Positions 7,517 to 16,660 of a stretch of DNA of 54,293 bases are shown here, in pieces. Within the stretch, counting starts at the first letter, position 1; every line of letters begins with the position of its first letter. Both the position numbers and the translations under genes were made by a program. Below the pieces are notes generated by a model. The model saw nothing but the letters and a program-made list of their open reading frames with translations. It was not told where the DNA came from and made no database searches. Source of the DNA: Pseudogemmobacter bohemicus (lineage in GTDB: Bacteria; Pseudomonadota; Alphaproteobacteria; Rhodobacterales; Rhodobacteraceae); the NCBI RefSeq assembly GCF_003290025.1, contig NZ_QNHG01000003.1:1-54293 (forward strand), written 5' to 3'.

Positions 7517-9442
7517 TCAATAATCGGTCTCGACGTAGACGCCCGCGCAGTCGTAGGCGACGGCGGCCGCTGTCGCGCCGGTGTTCATGTAGTTGCGTGG
7601 GCTGAGCAGTTGGGTGGCAGCGGGCATGTCGGTGGTGATGGTGAACTCGACGGCCGCCCCACTGACCTCCTCGACCACCCGCACGCCGATGTCGGCCCCG
7701 TTTGGCGCGGCGGCGATGTAGAGCGTCAGCACGTTGGTCATGCTGGCCACCGGGAAACTGGCCCCAAGGTCGATCAGCGTCGGCGCGCCCGCGCCATCAT
7801 TGTGCACCAGCTGCCAGTTGGTATGGGTGCCGCGCTGGAAGCCGATGCCGACCGCATTGATCGCGGCTGCCAAGGTCAGAGTCGTCGCCAGTGCCGCCGT
7901 CGAGCCATAGAGGCCAAAGAACCCCATGCCTGTTGCCTGAAGGGTCGTCAGCGACAGGCGGTTGACATAGCTCCACCCGCCCAAGCCTGCCGCATTGCCG
8001 CGCCAGCAGACCCAGCCTGCCGAGCGTTCTTCGGCCACCGCATCGACTGTCGCTGCGCTTGTGACCCGCCAGCGCCGCATGCTGGTCGACAGGTTGGTGG
8101 TGGTCAGTGTCGGCGTGGCGACGGTGCCGACGGCGGTGCGCGGCATGCCGTTGGTGTTGATGGTGGTGCTGGTCGAGGGCGCCCATGTCGCAATCCGGTT
8201 GACCCCGAAGTGCGGCTGCAGCGGAAAGAACCGGCCCGAGGGGCGCTGCACATCGAGCCATCCAGCCCCGGCGCGGTCGCGGGCATAGACGGCCAGCTTG
8301 CCTGCAGGCGGCGGGTCCGGAGCGGCGGAGAGGGCAGGCATCACCACCGGTTCAGGCAGTTCGACCCGGCCCGAGGTGCGGTCGATCCGGATCGCGTCAA
8401 AGAAGGCTGAGCCGTTCGGGCTGACCTTGAAGCTGAAATCATCGTTGCCCAGGAGGCCGATCAACGCCCGCGCTGAGAAGCCGGTCTTGAAGGCGAAGGC
8501 AGCATCGTTCCCGGCCGCCGCCTTGTTCACTGTCGCCTCGATCCCGGCGCCTGCGTTGTTGATCAGCACCGCCGGGGTGTTCATCGACAAGCGATTGTAG
8601 CTGTCAGCTGTCGCCCCGCCGAGGCCCAGCAATTGCGCAGTCAGGTTGGCCTGGGGCATGCCAACCTGCGTCACCGCATTGGCGAAGGTGACTGTGGGAG
8701 TGTTCACCACGGTCGTGCCGCCCGACCCAGCGGTGGCGGAGCCGATGTTCACGACGGTGGTAGACCCCGAAGCCCCGCCGGTCCCGAGATTCAGGGTCTT
8801 GGTGACGCCAGTGGTCGTGGCACCTGTGCCCATCCCGTAGGTGGCAGTCGTTGTCGCCGTGCCGATGGTGGCCGCTGCCGCCGACACGGTAACTGTACCC
8901 GAGGCGGTCAATGTGCCGGAGAAGGTCTTGTTGCCGCTGAAGGTTTGCGTGCCAGCAAGAATTGCCAGTTCCGACGAGGTGTTCGGCAGCGTGAAGGTCC
9001 GTGTCGTGCCGGTCGTGATCCCGGACAGCGAAAACAGTGCCTTCTTTGTCGGATCGGCGTCGTTCACCAAGCTGAACACGGCATCCGACACATCCACCGG
9101 TTCGCCGACTGGATCCCAGGTCGACCCATTCCACACGGCGAAGACCGCCTCATCCGCGATCCATGCCAGCCAGCCGGGGCGTGGCACCAGACGCATCCAG
9201 ACCCCATCGACCCAGAAGGCGATGTTCAGATCCCAGCCAGTCCAAAGGCCGGTCGCCCCGGATGCCACGATATGCCGGTCGCCATCGGTTGGGCTGGCGG
9301 GCGGCGCGGTATGAGTGCGATCCAGCACCGACAGCTGCACCATGGCATCCAGCAGCCGCAGCGCCTCGTTGTGGGTGACATGCTTCTGCGCCTGCGATGC
9401 CAGAATGTAGGGCAGCAGGAGGTGGGTGGTGATGTCGGACAT
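7517..9442 (-). CDS. DUF2793-containing phage tail fibre/appendage protein
   Basis: The 641-residue protein opens with the DUF2793 signature (LPYILASQAQKHVTHNEALR, then LWTGWDLNIAFWVDGVWMRL), common in tail proteins of Rhodobacterales prophages and GTAs. The middle (about residues 150-270) is a Thr/Gly/Ala/Val-rich low-complexity beta region with repeated TVxxxxATIGTATTT-like phrases, as in fibre shafts. The last 250 residues probably form a receptor-binding domain. It starts 10 bp after the hub gene stop on the same strand. It is likely attached to the hub and involved in binding the cell envelope. Confidence 0.78.
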   Translation of the reverse strand: MSDITTHLLLPYILASQAQKHVTHNEALRLLDAMVQLSVLDRTHTAPPASPTDGDRHIVASGATGLWTGWDLNIAFWVDGVWMRLVPRPGWLAWIADEAVFAVWNGSTWDPVGEPVDVSDAVFSLVNDADPTKKALFSLSGITTGTTRTFTLPNTSSELAILAGTQTFSGNKTFSGTLTASGTVTVSAAAATIGTATTTATYGMGTGATTTGVTKTLNLGTGGASGSTTVVNIGSATAGSGGTTVVNTPTVTFANAVTQVGMPQANLTAQLLGLGGATADSYNRLSMNTPAVLINNAGAGIEATVNKAAAGNDAAFAFKTGFSARALIGLLGNDDFSFKVSPNGSAFFDAIRIDRTSGRVELPEPVVMPALSAAPDPPPAGKLAVYARDRAGAGWLDVQRPSGRFFPLQPHFGVNRIATWAPSTSTTINTNGMPRTAVGTVATPTLTTTNLSTSMRRWRVTSAATVDAVAEERSAGWVCWRGNAAGLGGWSYVNRLSLTTLQATGMGFFGLYGSTAALATTLTLAAAINAVGIGFQRGTHTNWQLVHNDGAGAPTLIDLGASFPVASMTNVLTLYIAAAPNGADIGVRVVEEVSGAAVEFTITTDMPAATQLLSPRNYMNTGATAAAVAYDCAGVYVETDY

Positions 9443-9452
9443 GGGTACGCTT

Positions 9453-12400
9453 TCAGAAGCTGAGTGTGACAGATCGCCCAGCGCCTCGGCCGATCAAGGC
9501 AGAGAGCTGGTAGATGCGGATGGCGAGGGATTGGCCGGGGCCGAGGGGCGCCCCCCAATCGGCGGTCTGCTGCGCGGCGGTGTAGAGGACGCTGGTCGTG
9601 GCAGTCGTCAAGGATCGCTTGACAACTGACCCGTCCAGAATGTCGACCGCGTAAGCCTCGCTGTCCTCAGCCAGGGGCACCTCGCCAGCGCCCCAGGTAT
9701 CGGCGGCCAACGACCGCGACCGGCGCGTCCAGCGGATCGTCAAATCGCCGGGGCTGCGGGCGATGCGCCACGGTTGCTCGACGTGCGCGACCGAAAACGG
9801 CCGGAGCCCCGCGCCCTCGGGCGTGAAGGTGGTGGCGACAAAGGTCTCGTCGCTGACAGGGCGCGACGCAGGGCCGATGCGCCAGTTCCATGGCAGACCC
9901 AGATCGGCCTCGGAAATCGGCAAGGGTGTCACGGCCGTGTCTAGCACGACCACCCGCGCGCCGGTTGGCACCATGCTGACGATGGCACCTTCTGTTCCGC
10001 GCTGGCCCCGCAGCAGGCGGGTCAGCCGATAACGCCCGGGCGCGATCAACTCGGCCACACCAGCCTGGACAATTTCCCATTGCCCAGCGCCGGTCTCGAC
10101 GGCCAGCGCGTTGGCTCCACCCAGCAAGGTGATGTCCGTGACGCTCTCCAGCGTGCCAGAATTGAGATCGACGACCAGCGCATTGCCAAGATCGAAGCGC
10201 GAGACCGGCCCCGCGTAGAAATCTGCCGCCAGCACACCCATGCGCGCCCGGGTGCCAAAGGTGGTCAGTAGGGCAAAGCCATCCGTCGCGGCACTGCGGT
10301 AGACCGCCACTTCGCCGGGCCATGGCTTGGCATGGGCCGCGACCAAGGGCCGGTGTGCAGGCTGATCCTCGCGCAGCTGCGGCAGGTCCAGCAGCACGAT
10401 GTCTGGTGCGCCAAAGACCGTGGGCGTCGACAAGGACGCAGGGCGTGGTTCGCCGGGCGGCAGATCATAGACCGCCCGGTCCTGCCGCACCGCATCGATG
10501 CTGCGCAGGTCGGAGTCCGCGATGGACACCAGGCGCAGTTCCGTCAGGCGGCCATTGTGGTCCAAGAGGATCACGTCGCAAGGATCCAGCGCCAGGCGCG
10601 AGGGCGGCAGGCGAAAGACGGCACTTTCGCGGCCAACCCACGCCTCCATCAGAGCGCGGCGACAGCGGCGCTCGGCTTCTTCGGGCGGAATGGCCATCGG
10701 GAAGGATTCAGAGGCGATGCGGGTGGTGTCGACAGTGATGCGCCGCGCTTCGACCTGTGCCGCGTCATAGTCCTCGTCGGCCCGCGCGACTTGCCACTTC
10801 AGCGCCTGCGGCAGTTCGGTTTCCTGCGCGCGGGTCAGTTCCATCACATCGCCCTGCGCGGAGGCGGGTGCCACCATGCTGTCGGGCGTAATGGTCAGAC
10901 CGGCAATCCGGCCCCGCATCAGGAACTTGATGCGGCCCTCGCTTTCGACCGCATCGAAGCCGAAATGCCTGGCCAGCGTGGAAATTGAGGCGCGCGGGGC
11001 TTCCAGCGCCGAGATCACATAGCCCTCGACCGCACCCCAGAGGCCGGAGACGTCAATCAGCTCTTCCGGCATTCCCGCGCGCAGGCAGAGGTGACGGACA
11101 AGGGCTGCTAGCGATACAGCCCCCAGCCGCCCAGTCAGCCAATGCCCCAACCGCCAGTTCGGCCCATCGGTCCAGACGTCGGTGAGGCCAGGAAAGAACG
11201 GATAGGGCCGGGCATCCCAGGTCCAGGCGGCGCATTCGGAGATATGCACCATCCGGTTGCCATAGACCGAGGAGGTCGGGTTGTTCGCCCCGGCACCCCA
11301 GAACAGATAGGTTGCTTCCAGGTAAGCCCGCTGGATCGCGTCATCGCGCCAGCCGCGCGAGAAATAGGGCGTGAAGCTCTCGGACGACTTGGGATCAAAG
11401 AACACGTTGGGCTGATTGGTCCCGCGGTCAATCGCCGGGCAACCCAGTTCGGTGAACCAGATCGGCTTGGATTGCGGTATCCATGCCGTCGGCGTGCCGC
11501 TCTCCACCCCGCCCGGGCGGTTGAAATGCGGGTTTTGCCACCAGGCGCGCAGATCCTTGAAGCGAAAGACCCACGGTTTGCCGACACCGCCGTCCGTGAT
11601 CGGCGTGCGGATTTGCGCTGTCCGGTCAAGAGCACTGGCGTAGAACCAGTCGAAGCCTTCGCCGCCGGTGATGTTGGATTGCAGATAGTCCTGGTCGTAG
11701 ATCGCCGGGGCAAGCGACGCATCGGCATGATCGAAACCGTCGCGCCAATCGGACAGCGGCATGTAGTTATCGATGCCGATGAAGTTGATGTTGGCGTCCG
11801 ACCAGAGCGGGTCGAGGTGGAAGAACACGTCGCCCGACCCATCGGCCGGATGGTGGCCGAAGTACTCCGACCAGTCAGCGGCATAGCCGATCTTGGGCCC
11901 AGCGCCGAGGATCGCCCGCACATCGGCGGCGAGGGATTTGAACGCGGTGACCGCCGGATAGATGCTGGCGCCCGAGCGGATCGTGGTCAGGCCGGGCATT
12001 TCTGAGCCGATCAGGAAGGCATCGACGCCCCCGGCGGCTATGCACAGATGGGCATAGTGCAGGATCATCCGGCGCAGCGACCATTCCCCGACAGGGCCGG
12101 TCCAGCTGACAGTGGTGCCCGACACGCTGAAGTTGGCGGGTGTCGCCGTCCCGAACAGGGCTGCAATCTGCGTCGCCGCACTTGCAGTCTTGTCGACCGA
12201 TCCGGCAAAGCCAGCCGCCGGGGAACAGGTGATGCGGCCGCGCCAGGGGAATGTCGGCTGGCCCGAGGTGGCCGCATCGGCGCTGTAGGGATTGGGCTTC
12301 GTGTTGCCGGGCGGGACGTCCAGCAGCAGGAAGGGATAGAAGGTGACCCGCAACCCGCGCGCCTTCATCTCCTGGATTGCCTGCACCACCGCGAAATCCG

Positions 12401-13424
12401 CAGGCGTGCCACCATAGACCGGACGGTCCTCGGCGTCGCGACTAACCAGAAACGCGCTCGCACGGCTGACGCCGTTCACAACCCAAGCCGACGGCGTCGT
12501 CGTCTTTGTGTCCACCTCGACGCCGGGACGCACCATGCAGTTCCCGGCGCGCAGGTCATCGCCGAACCACGCGACCACCAGGCTGACGCTTTCCACCGCC
12601 GGAGCGAGGGACTGGAGCCGGTCCAGCGCCACCACGATGTCGGCGGTGTCGGTGATTGCGTTCAGGTTCTCGGCCAAAGTGGCACCACCTGAACCCGTGG
12701 TCTTTTTGACCGGGGCGGTCGCATAGGTGAACTCGCCCGAGGCCGGGATCATCGTCACCGCTTTCACCAGCCCCTCTGCAGTGTCGGGATCGGCCAGCGG
12801 GCGGAATACCTCGAAGCTGATCTGCGGCAGACGGTTGCCGAAGGCGCTGAGGTTCAGTTCCTCGAACACGACATAGGCGGTGCCACGGTAGGCGGGGGTG
12901 CTGGCGGCACCCATTTTGGCCGAGATGAACGGATCGGGGCCCTGCACCTCGTCGCCGGGATACCAGCGCCAAGTGATCCCCGTTAGGTCCATTGGTTTGC
13001 CGTCGGCCCAGACCCTCCCAATGCCGGTGATCTCGCCCTCGCACAGGGCCACCGCGAAGCTGGCGTAATAGAGGTATTCGGTGGTCGTGACTTTTGGCCC
13101 GCTACCCTTGCCGCCGCCCTGGCTGGTTGTGTTGACCTCTTCGCGGAAATCCGTGGCCCAGATGATGTTGCCGCCGATGCGCATCCGGCCGAACAGGCGC
13201 GGAATCACGGCCCCTTCGGTGGAGGACGTGATGCGCAGGCTGTCGAGCCGCGCGCCCTCGATCCGTTGGGCCGGGGCAAGGGATGACACGATCCAGTTGT
13301 CGACGACCGACCCAATGGTGGACCCGATGAAACCACCGATCGCGGCACCGGAAAAGCCGAGTATGGCACCGCCAAATGCGCCGCCAATCGCGGAGCCGAC
13401 GGCGCCGAGAACAAGAGTTGCCAT
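9453..13424 (-). CDS. GTA-like baseplate hub / TIM-barrel protein (orfg15-type)
   Basis: At 1323 residues this has the size and order of the large RcGTA hub protein. It opens with a Gly/Ala-rich sequence of membrane-active appearance (IGGAFGGAILGFSGAAIGGF) of the kind found in these tails. A central segment of about 300 residues (IGYAADWSEYFGHHPADGSG, then WFTELGCPAIDRG) is the glycoside-hydrolase-like TIM-barrel domain, and the C-terminal half holds phage-tail and fibre-binding domains. In the family the protein sits at the tail tip and penetrates the cell wall. The gene appears intact, with no internal stops, even though the upstream structural genes are missing. Confidence 0.85.
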   Translation of the reverse strand: MATLVLGAVGSAIGGAFGGAILGFSGAAIGGFIGSTIGSVVDNWIVSSLAPAQRIEGARLDSLRITSSTEGAVIPRLFGRMRIGGNIIWATDFREEVNTTSQGGGKGSGPKVTTTEYLYYASFAVALCEGEITGIGRVWADGKPMDLTGITWRWYPGDEVQGPDPFISAKMGAASTPAYRGTAYVVFEELNLSAFGNRLPQISFEVFRPLADPDTAEGLVKAVTMIPASGEFTYATAPVKKTTGSGGATLAENLNAITDTADIVVALDRLQSLAPAVESVSLVVAWFGDDLRAGNCMVRPGVEVDTKTTTPSAWVVNGVSRASAFLVSRDAEDRPVYGGTPADFAVVQAIQEMKARGLRVTFYPFLLLDVPPGNTKPNPYSADAATSGQPTFPWRGRITCSPAAGFAGSVDKTASAATQIAALFGTATPANFSVSGTTVSWTGPVGEWSLRRMILHYAHLCIAAGGVDAFLIGSEMPGLTTIRSGASIYPAVTAFKSLAADVRAILGAGPKIGYAADWSEYFGHHPADGSGDVFFHLDPLWSDANINFIGIDNYMPLSDWRDGFDHADASLAPAIYDQDYLQSNITGGEGFDWFYASALDRTAQIRTPITDGGVGKPWVFRFKDLRAWWQNPHFNRPGGVESGTPTAWIPQSKPIWFTELGCPAIDRGTNQPNVFFDPKSSESFTPYFSRGWRDDAIQRAYLEATYLFWGAGANNPTSSVYGNRMVHISECAAWTWDARPYPFFPGLTDVWTDGPNWRLGHWLTGRLGAVSLAALVRHLCLRAGMPEELIDVSGLWGAVEGYVISALEAPRASISTLARHFGFDAVESEGRIKFLMRGRIAGLTITPDSMVAPASAQGDVMELTRAQETELPQALKWQVARADEDYDAAQVEARRITVDTTRIASESFPMAIPPEEAERRCRRALMEAWVGRESAVFRLPPSRLALDPCDVILLDHNGRLTELRLVSIADSDLRSIDAVRQDRAVYDLPPGEPRPASLSTPTVFGAPDIVLLDLPQLREDQPAHRPLVAAHAKPWPGEVAVYRSAATDGFALLTTFGTRARMGVLAADFYAGPVSRFDLGNALVVDLNSGTLESVTDITLLGGANALAVETGAGQWEIVQAGVAELIAPGRYRLTRLLRGQRGTEGAIVSMVPTGARVVVLDTAVTPLPISEADLGLPWNWRIGPASRPVSDETFVATTFTPEGAGLRPFSVAHVEQPWRIARSPGDLTIRWTRRSRSLAADTWGAGEVPLAEDSEAYAVDILDGSVVKRSLTTATTSVLYTAAQQTADWGAPLGPGQSLAIRIYQLSALIGRGAGRSVTLSF

Positions 13425-13434
13425 ATGTGAGGTC

Positions 13435-13869
13435 TCAGTCTTGTGGGAAGAGGAAGGTGAAGGCGATCTTGCGCGCCCATGTAGGGGTCAGGACTTCCTC
13501 GACGACGCCGAGGCGTTCATAGGCGTGGATGAAACGGTCGTGCGCGGTCAGGATCCCGACATGCTTGGCGATGGCGCGTGGGGCCATCCGGAACAGTACC
13601 AGCGCGCCGGGTCCAGCCTCAGCGGGTAAGATTTCCGGCATCATCGCCCGCGCGCCTTCGGCCAACACTTCTCGCGGTCCGGTTTCGCCCCAATCCCGGC
13701 TATAGGGTGGGATCGGGAATGGCTCGTCGCCGACCACCTCGCGCCAGACGCCACGCGCGAGGCCGAGGCAATCACAACCGACGCCACGCAGGCTGGCCTG
13801 ATCATGGTAGGGCGTGCCAAGCCAACTGCGGGCGGCGGCGATAACCAAGACGGGATCAGCGCAATTCAC
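13435..13869 (-). CDS. NlpC/P60-type tail peptidase (GTA orfg14-like)
   Basis: This 144-residue protein has the NlpC/P60 catalytic Cys in GVGCDCLGLARG (C34) and candidate His residues at H103 (AKHVGIL) and H115. Proteins of this type cut peptidoglycan peptides at the tail tip during DNA injection. Its start overlaps the DUF2163 gene stop by 4 bp and it ends 10 bp before the hub gene, the same order as in RcGTA. Confidence 0.85.
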   Translation of the reverse strand: MNCADPVLVIAAARSWLGTPYHDQASLRGVGCDCLGLARGVWREVVGDEPFPIPPYSRDWGETGPREVLAEGARAMMPEILPAEAGPGALVLFRMAPRAIAKHVGILTAHDRFIHAYERLGVVEEVLTPTWARKIAFTFLFPQD

Positions 13870-14750
13870 AGAACGTTTCCTTCATGGCCGCCGTCCTGGC
13901 TGGCATAACGCAGCACGGCGTCTTGGCCTGGGATGTTGGGAAAGCCCCGGAAATTGGGGACATTCGCGAACTTGGCGCTGCAGGTGGCGATCCGCTTGTC
14001 GCAACCTGCCCGGGCGATAAAGCCTTCACCCTCGGCGATGGCACGCACCGGCGCTTCCAGCAGGGTCAGGCTGGCGATGCTGCCATCCAGCCCATGCGCC
14101 AGCACCTCAGTGACGCGCCCTGCATTTGCCCCGCTGGTCCAGGTCAGGGTGCCGGAGGTGAACCAGCCCGCATCAAACGCAGACAGCCCCGAGGCCATGA
14201 ACGCCCGGTCGCGCAAGAGGTCGGTGACGGCACCGTTGCCCTTGTAGATTGCGTTCTCCAGATCGATGCCGCAGCGCATATCGCCCAACTTTGCATCGCA
14301 TCCCGCCTGAAACGTGCGCCCCACGGTCTGGCCCAGCACATGCGCCAGCGAACGAACCTCAGCCACGAAGGCCATGCGCCCGCGCCGGATTTGCCCGACC
14401 GCGCCCCGGCGCAAAAGCGCGCGCTGGCTAGTATCCGCCCAATTGACCCGCCACAGCTCGACCGCCGCATTGTCCCAGCGCCCGTCGAGGATGTCGGTTT
14501 CCGTGATCCGGTCGGAGGTCAGCACGCCGGTGGCATCCTGCGCATCAACGGCCAGATCGGAACCCGCGCGGATTTCCGAGGCGGCAAACCCGCTTTCGGG
14601 TTCAAACGCGGTGCCATCAAATGCCAGTGCGCGATCATGATCGGTGAAGCCCAGGGCCACGCCGTCGGCGCGGCTGATCCGCCAGCACCAGGACAAGGTC
14701 GTGGTGCCGTCATCGAGATGGGCCTGCAGCGCGGGCGAGAGGTTTTTCAT
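13866..14750 (-). CDS. DUF2163 tail protein (GTA orfg13-like)
   Basis: The 294-residue product begins MKNLSPALQAHLDDGTTTLSWCWRI and continues with GVALGFTDHDRALAFDGTAFEP and GCDAKLGDMRCGIDL, recognised as the DUF2163 / phage BR0599-type family. In the R. capsulatus GTA this protein is part of the tail-tip hub. ATGA overlaps link it to both neighbours. The frame is undamaged. Confidence 0.85.
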   Translation of the reverse strand: MKNLSPALQAHLDDGTTTLSWCWRISRADGVALGFTDHDRALAFDGTAFEPESGFAASEIRAGSDLAVDAQDATGVLTSDRITETDILDGRWDNAAVELWRVNWADTSQRALLRRGAVGQIRRGRMAFVAEVRSLAHVLGQTVGRTFQAGCDAKLGDMRCGIDLENAIYKGNGAVTDLLRDRAFMASGLSAFDAGWFTSGTLTWTSGANAGRVTEVLAHGLDGSIASLTLLEAPVRAIAEGEGFIARAGCDKRIATCSAKFANVPNFRGFPNIPGQDAVLRYASQDGGHEGNVL

Positions 14751-15337
14751 CTGCGGATTTCCAGAAGCGGGATGGCGGTGATCGATCCGAGCCGTTCAAA
14801 ATCGAGGGTCACGTCGAGGCTGTCGCTGTCGAAGCGCACCGGCACATCGAATTCGAAGCCAGCGCGGACGATGACGCCATTGGCAGGCGCGGTGGTAAAA
14901 GTGATGACGCCAGTCGTCGTGTCCACGGTCCAGCCTGACATCTGTTCGACCATGCCCAGCGCTACGCGGACAGTTCCGGCAACAGGCTTGGCGATGGTCC
15001 GCACCCATGTCTGCGCGCCGGAGGTGTAGCGTTTCGCCAGTTGGAAGGTTTGCAGGCTACCGGTCCCGGTGCCGATCTGCTGGTCGGTTGCAGTGATCGC
15101 CTGCAACGGCAGGGCAGATTTGTAGTCGGCCCAGTCCTTGTAGCGGAAGCCGTGTAGGCGGCCGTTGCGGGCCTCGAAGAACGCCACCACCGCCGCGAGA
15201 TCATCGGCGCGACGGATGCCATAGGCGACATCATAGCGGCGGCGCGAATTGGCCCAGCTTGCGTTGCGCTCTTCATCGCCTGAGGCCAGTTCGACCACTT
15301 GCGTGCGCCGTTCCGGCCCACCCCGTGCCCCATTCCA
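14747..15337 (-). pseudogene. DUF2460 tail protein (GTA orfg12-like), 5'-truncated
   Basis: From about 15337 downward the frame reads as DUF2460: GARGGPERRTQVVELASGDE, RRYDVAYGIRRADDLAAVVAFF and FRYKDWADYK. The family begins about 14 residues before GARGGPERR with a short MxFHEVxFP-type start, but here the sequence upstream switches to unrelated bases and no start codon with a ribosome site is found. The frame remains open to 15826, but the extra residues are the antisense of the DUF3489 gene. The cut removes the start of this gene and all genes that normally precede it (packaging, head, tail tube and tape measure). Without its native start the tail cassette may not be translated from here. 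Confidence 0.75.
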
Positions 15338-15352
15338 TGACAGGAGGCCAAG

Positions 15353-15934
15353 ATGCCCAAACTCACCGACACCCAAACCGTCGTCCTCAGCCGCGCCGCG
15401 ACCCGCCCCTGCAATCTCGCCATGCCACTGCCCGAGGGCCTGCATGGCGCCGCCGCCCAGAAGGCGGTCACCGCGATGATCACCCGCGGCTGGCTGGAAG
15501 AGGTCGAGGCCAACCTGCGGCGCGGCGAGCCGATGTGGCGTGAAACCGGCGACGGCCACGGCACCACGCTGATCGCGACTGAGGCCGGGCTGCAAGCCAT
15601 CGGGATCGAGCCGGTGGTGGCCAGCGCCGTCGCCAGCGCGCGCAAGGCAAAGCTGGAGCTGGTCACTGGGCCTAAGGATGCGTCCGAAGCTTCCCCGAAC
15701 CCTTCCACGCCGAAGCCGGTCGCCATCCGCGCCGGCACCAAGCAGGCGGAGATCATCGCACTCATTCAGCGTCCCGAGGGCGCATCCATCGCCGAAATAG
15801 TCGAAGCGACGGGGTGGTTGGCGCATTCGGCGAGAGGCCTGATCTCGGGCGGTCTCAAGAAGAAGCTGAACCTGCCGATTACCTCGGAGAAGGTCGCGGG
15901 CAGAGGCACCGTGTACAAAATCGAGGCTGCCTGA
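15353..15934 (+). CDS. DUF3489-domain protein, copy 1
   Basis: This 193-residue protein begins MPKLTDTQTVVLSRAATRP and has two conserved blocks: an N-terminal one with WLEEVEANLRRGEPMWRETG and a C-terminal one (RAGTKQAEIIALIQRPEGAS, then IVEATGWLAHSARGLISGGL) that is the DUF3489 winged-helix-like domain, possibly DNA-binding. It is a clear paralogue of the gene at 53442-53975. An AGGAGG ribosome site precedes the ATG. It is the only plus-strand gene inside the phage remnant and starts within 20 bp of the point where the DUF2460 gene is cut, so it marks the junction. Function is unknown. Confidence 0.75.
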   Translation: MPKLTDTQTVVLSRAATRPCNLAMPLPEGLHGAAAQKAVTAMITRGWLEEVEANLRRGEPMWRETGDGHGTTLIATEAGLQAIGIEPVVASAVASARKAKLELVTGPKDASEASPNPSTPKPVAIRAGTKQAEIIALIQRPEGASIAEIVEATGWLAHSARGLISGGLKKKLNLPITSEKVAGRGTVYKIEAA

Positions 15935-15944
15935 TGCCCCGCTG

Positions 15945-16154
15945 TTATCGCCATTGCTCGAACAGCCTGCGCAGCGCGTAGCTGCGCAGGAGCGATATGC
16001 CGACGAAGACCGCGCCCAGCGCCAGGTTCTCGCAAAGGCTCGAGTTTAGGCCGAACCGTGGAAACACCAAGATCTGCGTGGTGACGGCGAGCACATAGCC
16101 CACCGCCACATTGGTGACGGCTTCGATCAGCGACATGCGGCGCGATTGGGTCAC
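15945..16154 (-). CDS. Small phage-associated membrane protein (DUF7220-like)
   Basis: The 69-residue product opens MTQSRRMSLIEAVTNVAVGY and has two transmembrane helices (VGYVLAVTTQILVFPRFGL and LALGAVFVGISLLRSYALR). Similar small proteins are common near the packaging genes of Rhodobacterales and Rhizobiales phages. It overlaps the upstream gene stop by 4 bp. It ends 10 bp before the convergent DUF3489 gene stop. No catalytic motif is visible, and the family name is given from memory. Confidence 0.55.
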   Translation of the reverse strand: MTQSRRMSLIEAVTNVAVGYVLAVTTQILVFPRFGLNSSLCENLALGAVFVGISLLRSYALRRLFEQWR

Positions 16155-16660
16155 ATCACCGGTCCTGTGATTTGAAATTCCTCACGGATGACCTTGGCAG
16201 TCTCGGTCGCCTGCAGGTCATTGCGAACGCGGGCTGCAATGCGACCGATATTCACGATGATGCAAGCGCTCTCGTCTGGCGTGACAAGGAGTTCCTCGTA
16301 TTCGGTGTGCCGCAGGAACTCACACGGGGTCTCAATGTTGAGATGGTCGTCACTTGGGTGGATAAGCCAAAGCACTCCTGCGCAATCGTCCGGGGCGTCT
16401 ATGCTAGCCCGCAGAAACGGTGACAGATAGTTTTGCACCAGCCCAAATGCGATCGACGGACCAAAGCCAAGTTTGCGCAAGTCCTGTGCGGCAGCAACCA
16501 ACACCACGTCTCTCCAGCCGTACCAGCGCGGCTTTCCGGGCTTGGGTGTGTTTTCAGGCCGAAAGTCGTTTCGGGATATGGCCTGGTTCAGGTCCGCGCG
16601 TGTGATCGGAATGATCCGAATGAGGTCGGCGTTTCGCCAGATCGGGTTATCGATGATCAT
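16151..16660 (-). CDS. MerR-like helix-turn-helix protein, phage-associated
   Basis: The frame is open far upstream, but the real start is the ATG at 16660, which overlaps the methyltransferase stop; everything before it is a shadow of that gene. The 169-residue protein has an N-terminal segment (ITRADLNQAISRND, PRWYGWRDVVLVAAAQDLRKLG) resembling a MerR-type DNA-binding domain, where W-R-D-V-V is the usual start of the second helix pair. The C-terminal half has no recognised motif. It is coupled by ATGA overlaps to its neighbours on both sides. A phage regulatory role is an inference. Confidence 0.55.
   Translation of the reverse strand: MIIDNPIWRNADLIRIIPITRADLNQAISRNDFRPENTPKPGKPRWYGWRDVVLVAAAQDLRKLGFGPSIAFGLVQNYLSPFLRASIDAPDDCAGVLWLIHPSDDHLNIETPCEFLRHTEYEELLVTPDESACIIVNIGRIAARVRNDLQATETAKVIREEFQITGPVM

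Noticed and set aside
6477-15337. A functional gene transfer agent
   Set aside because: Terminase, portal, capsid and tail-tube genes are absent and DUF2460 lacks its start, so it cannot form particles alone.
15338-15826. N-terminal extension of the DUF2460 frame
   Set aside because: It is the complement of the DUF3489 gene, which has a ribosome site and a paralogue; the tail family does not have such an extension.
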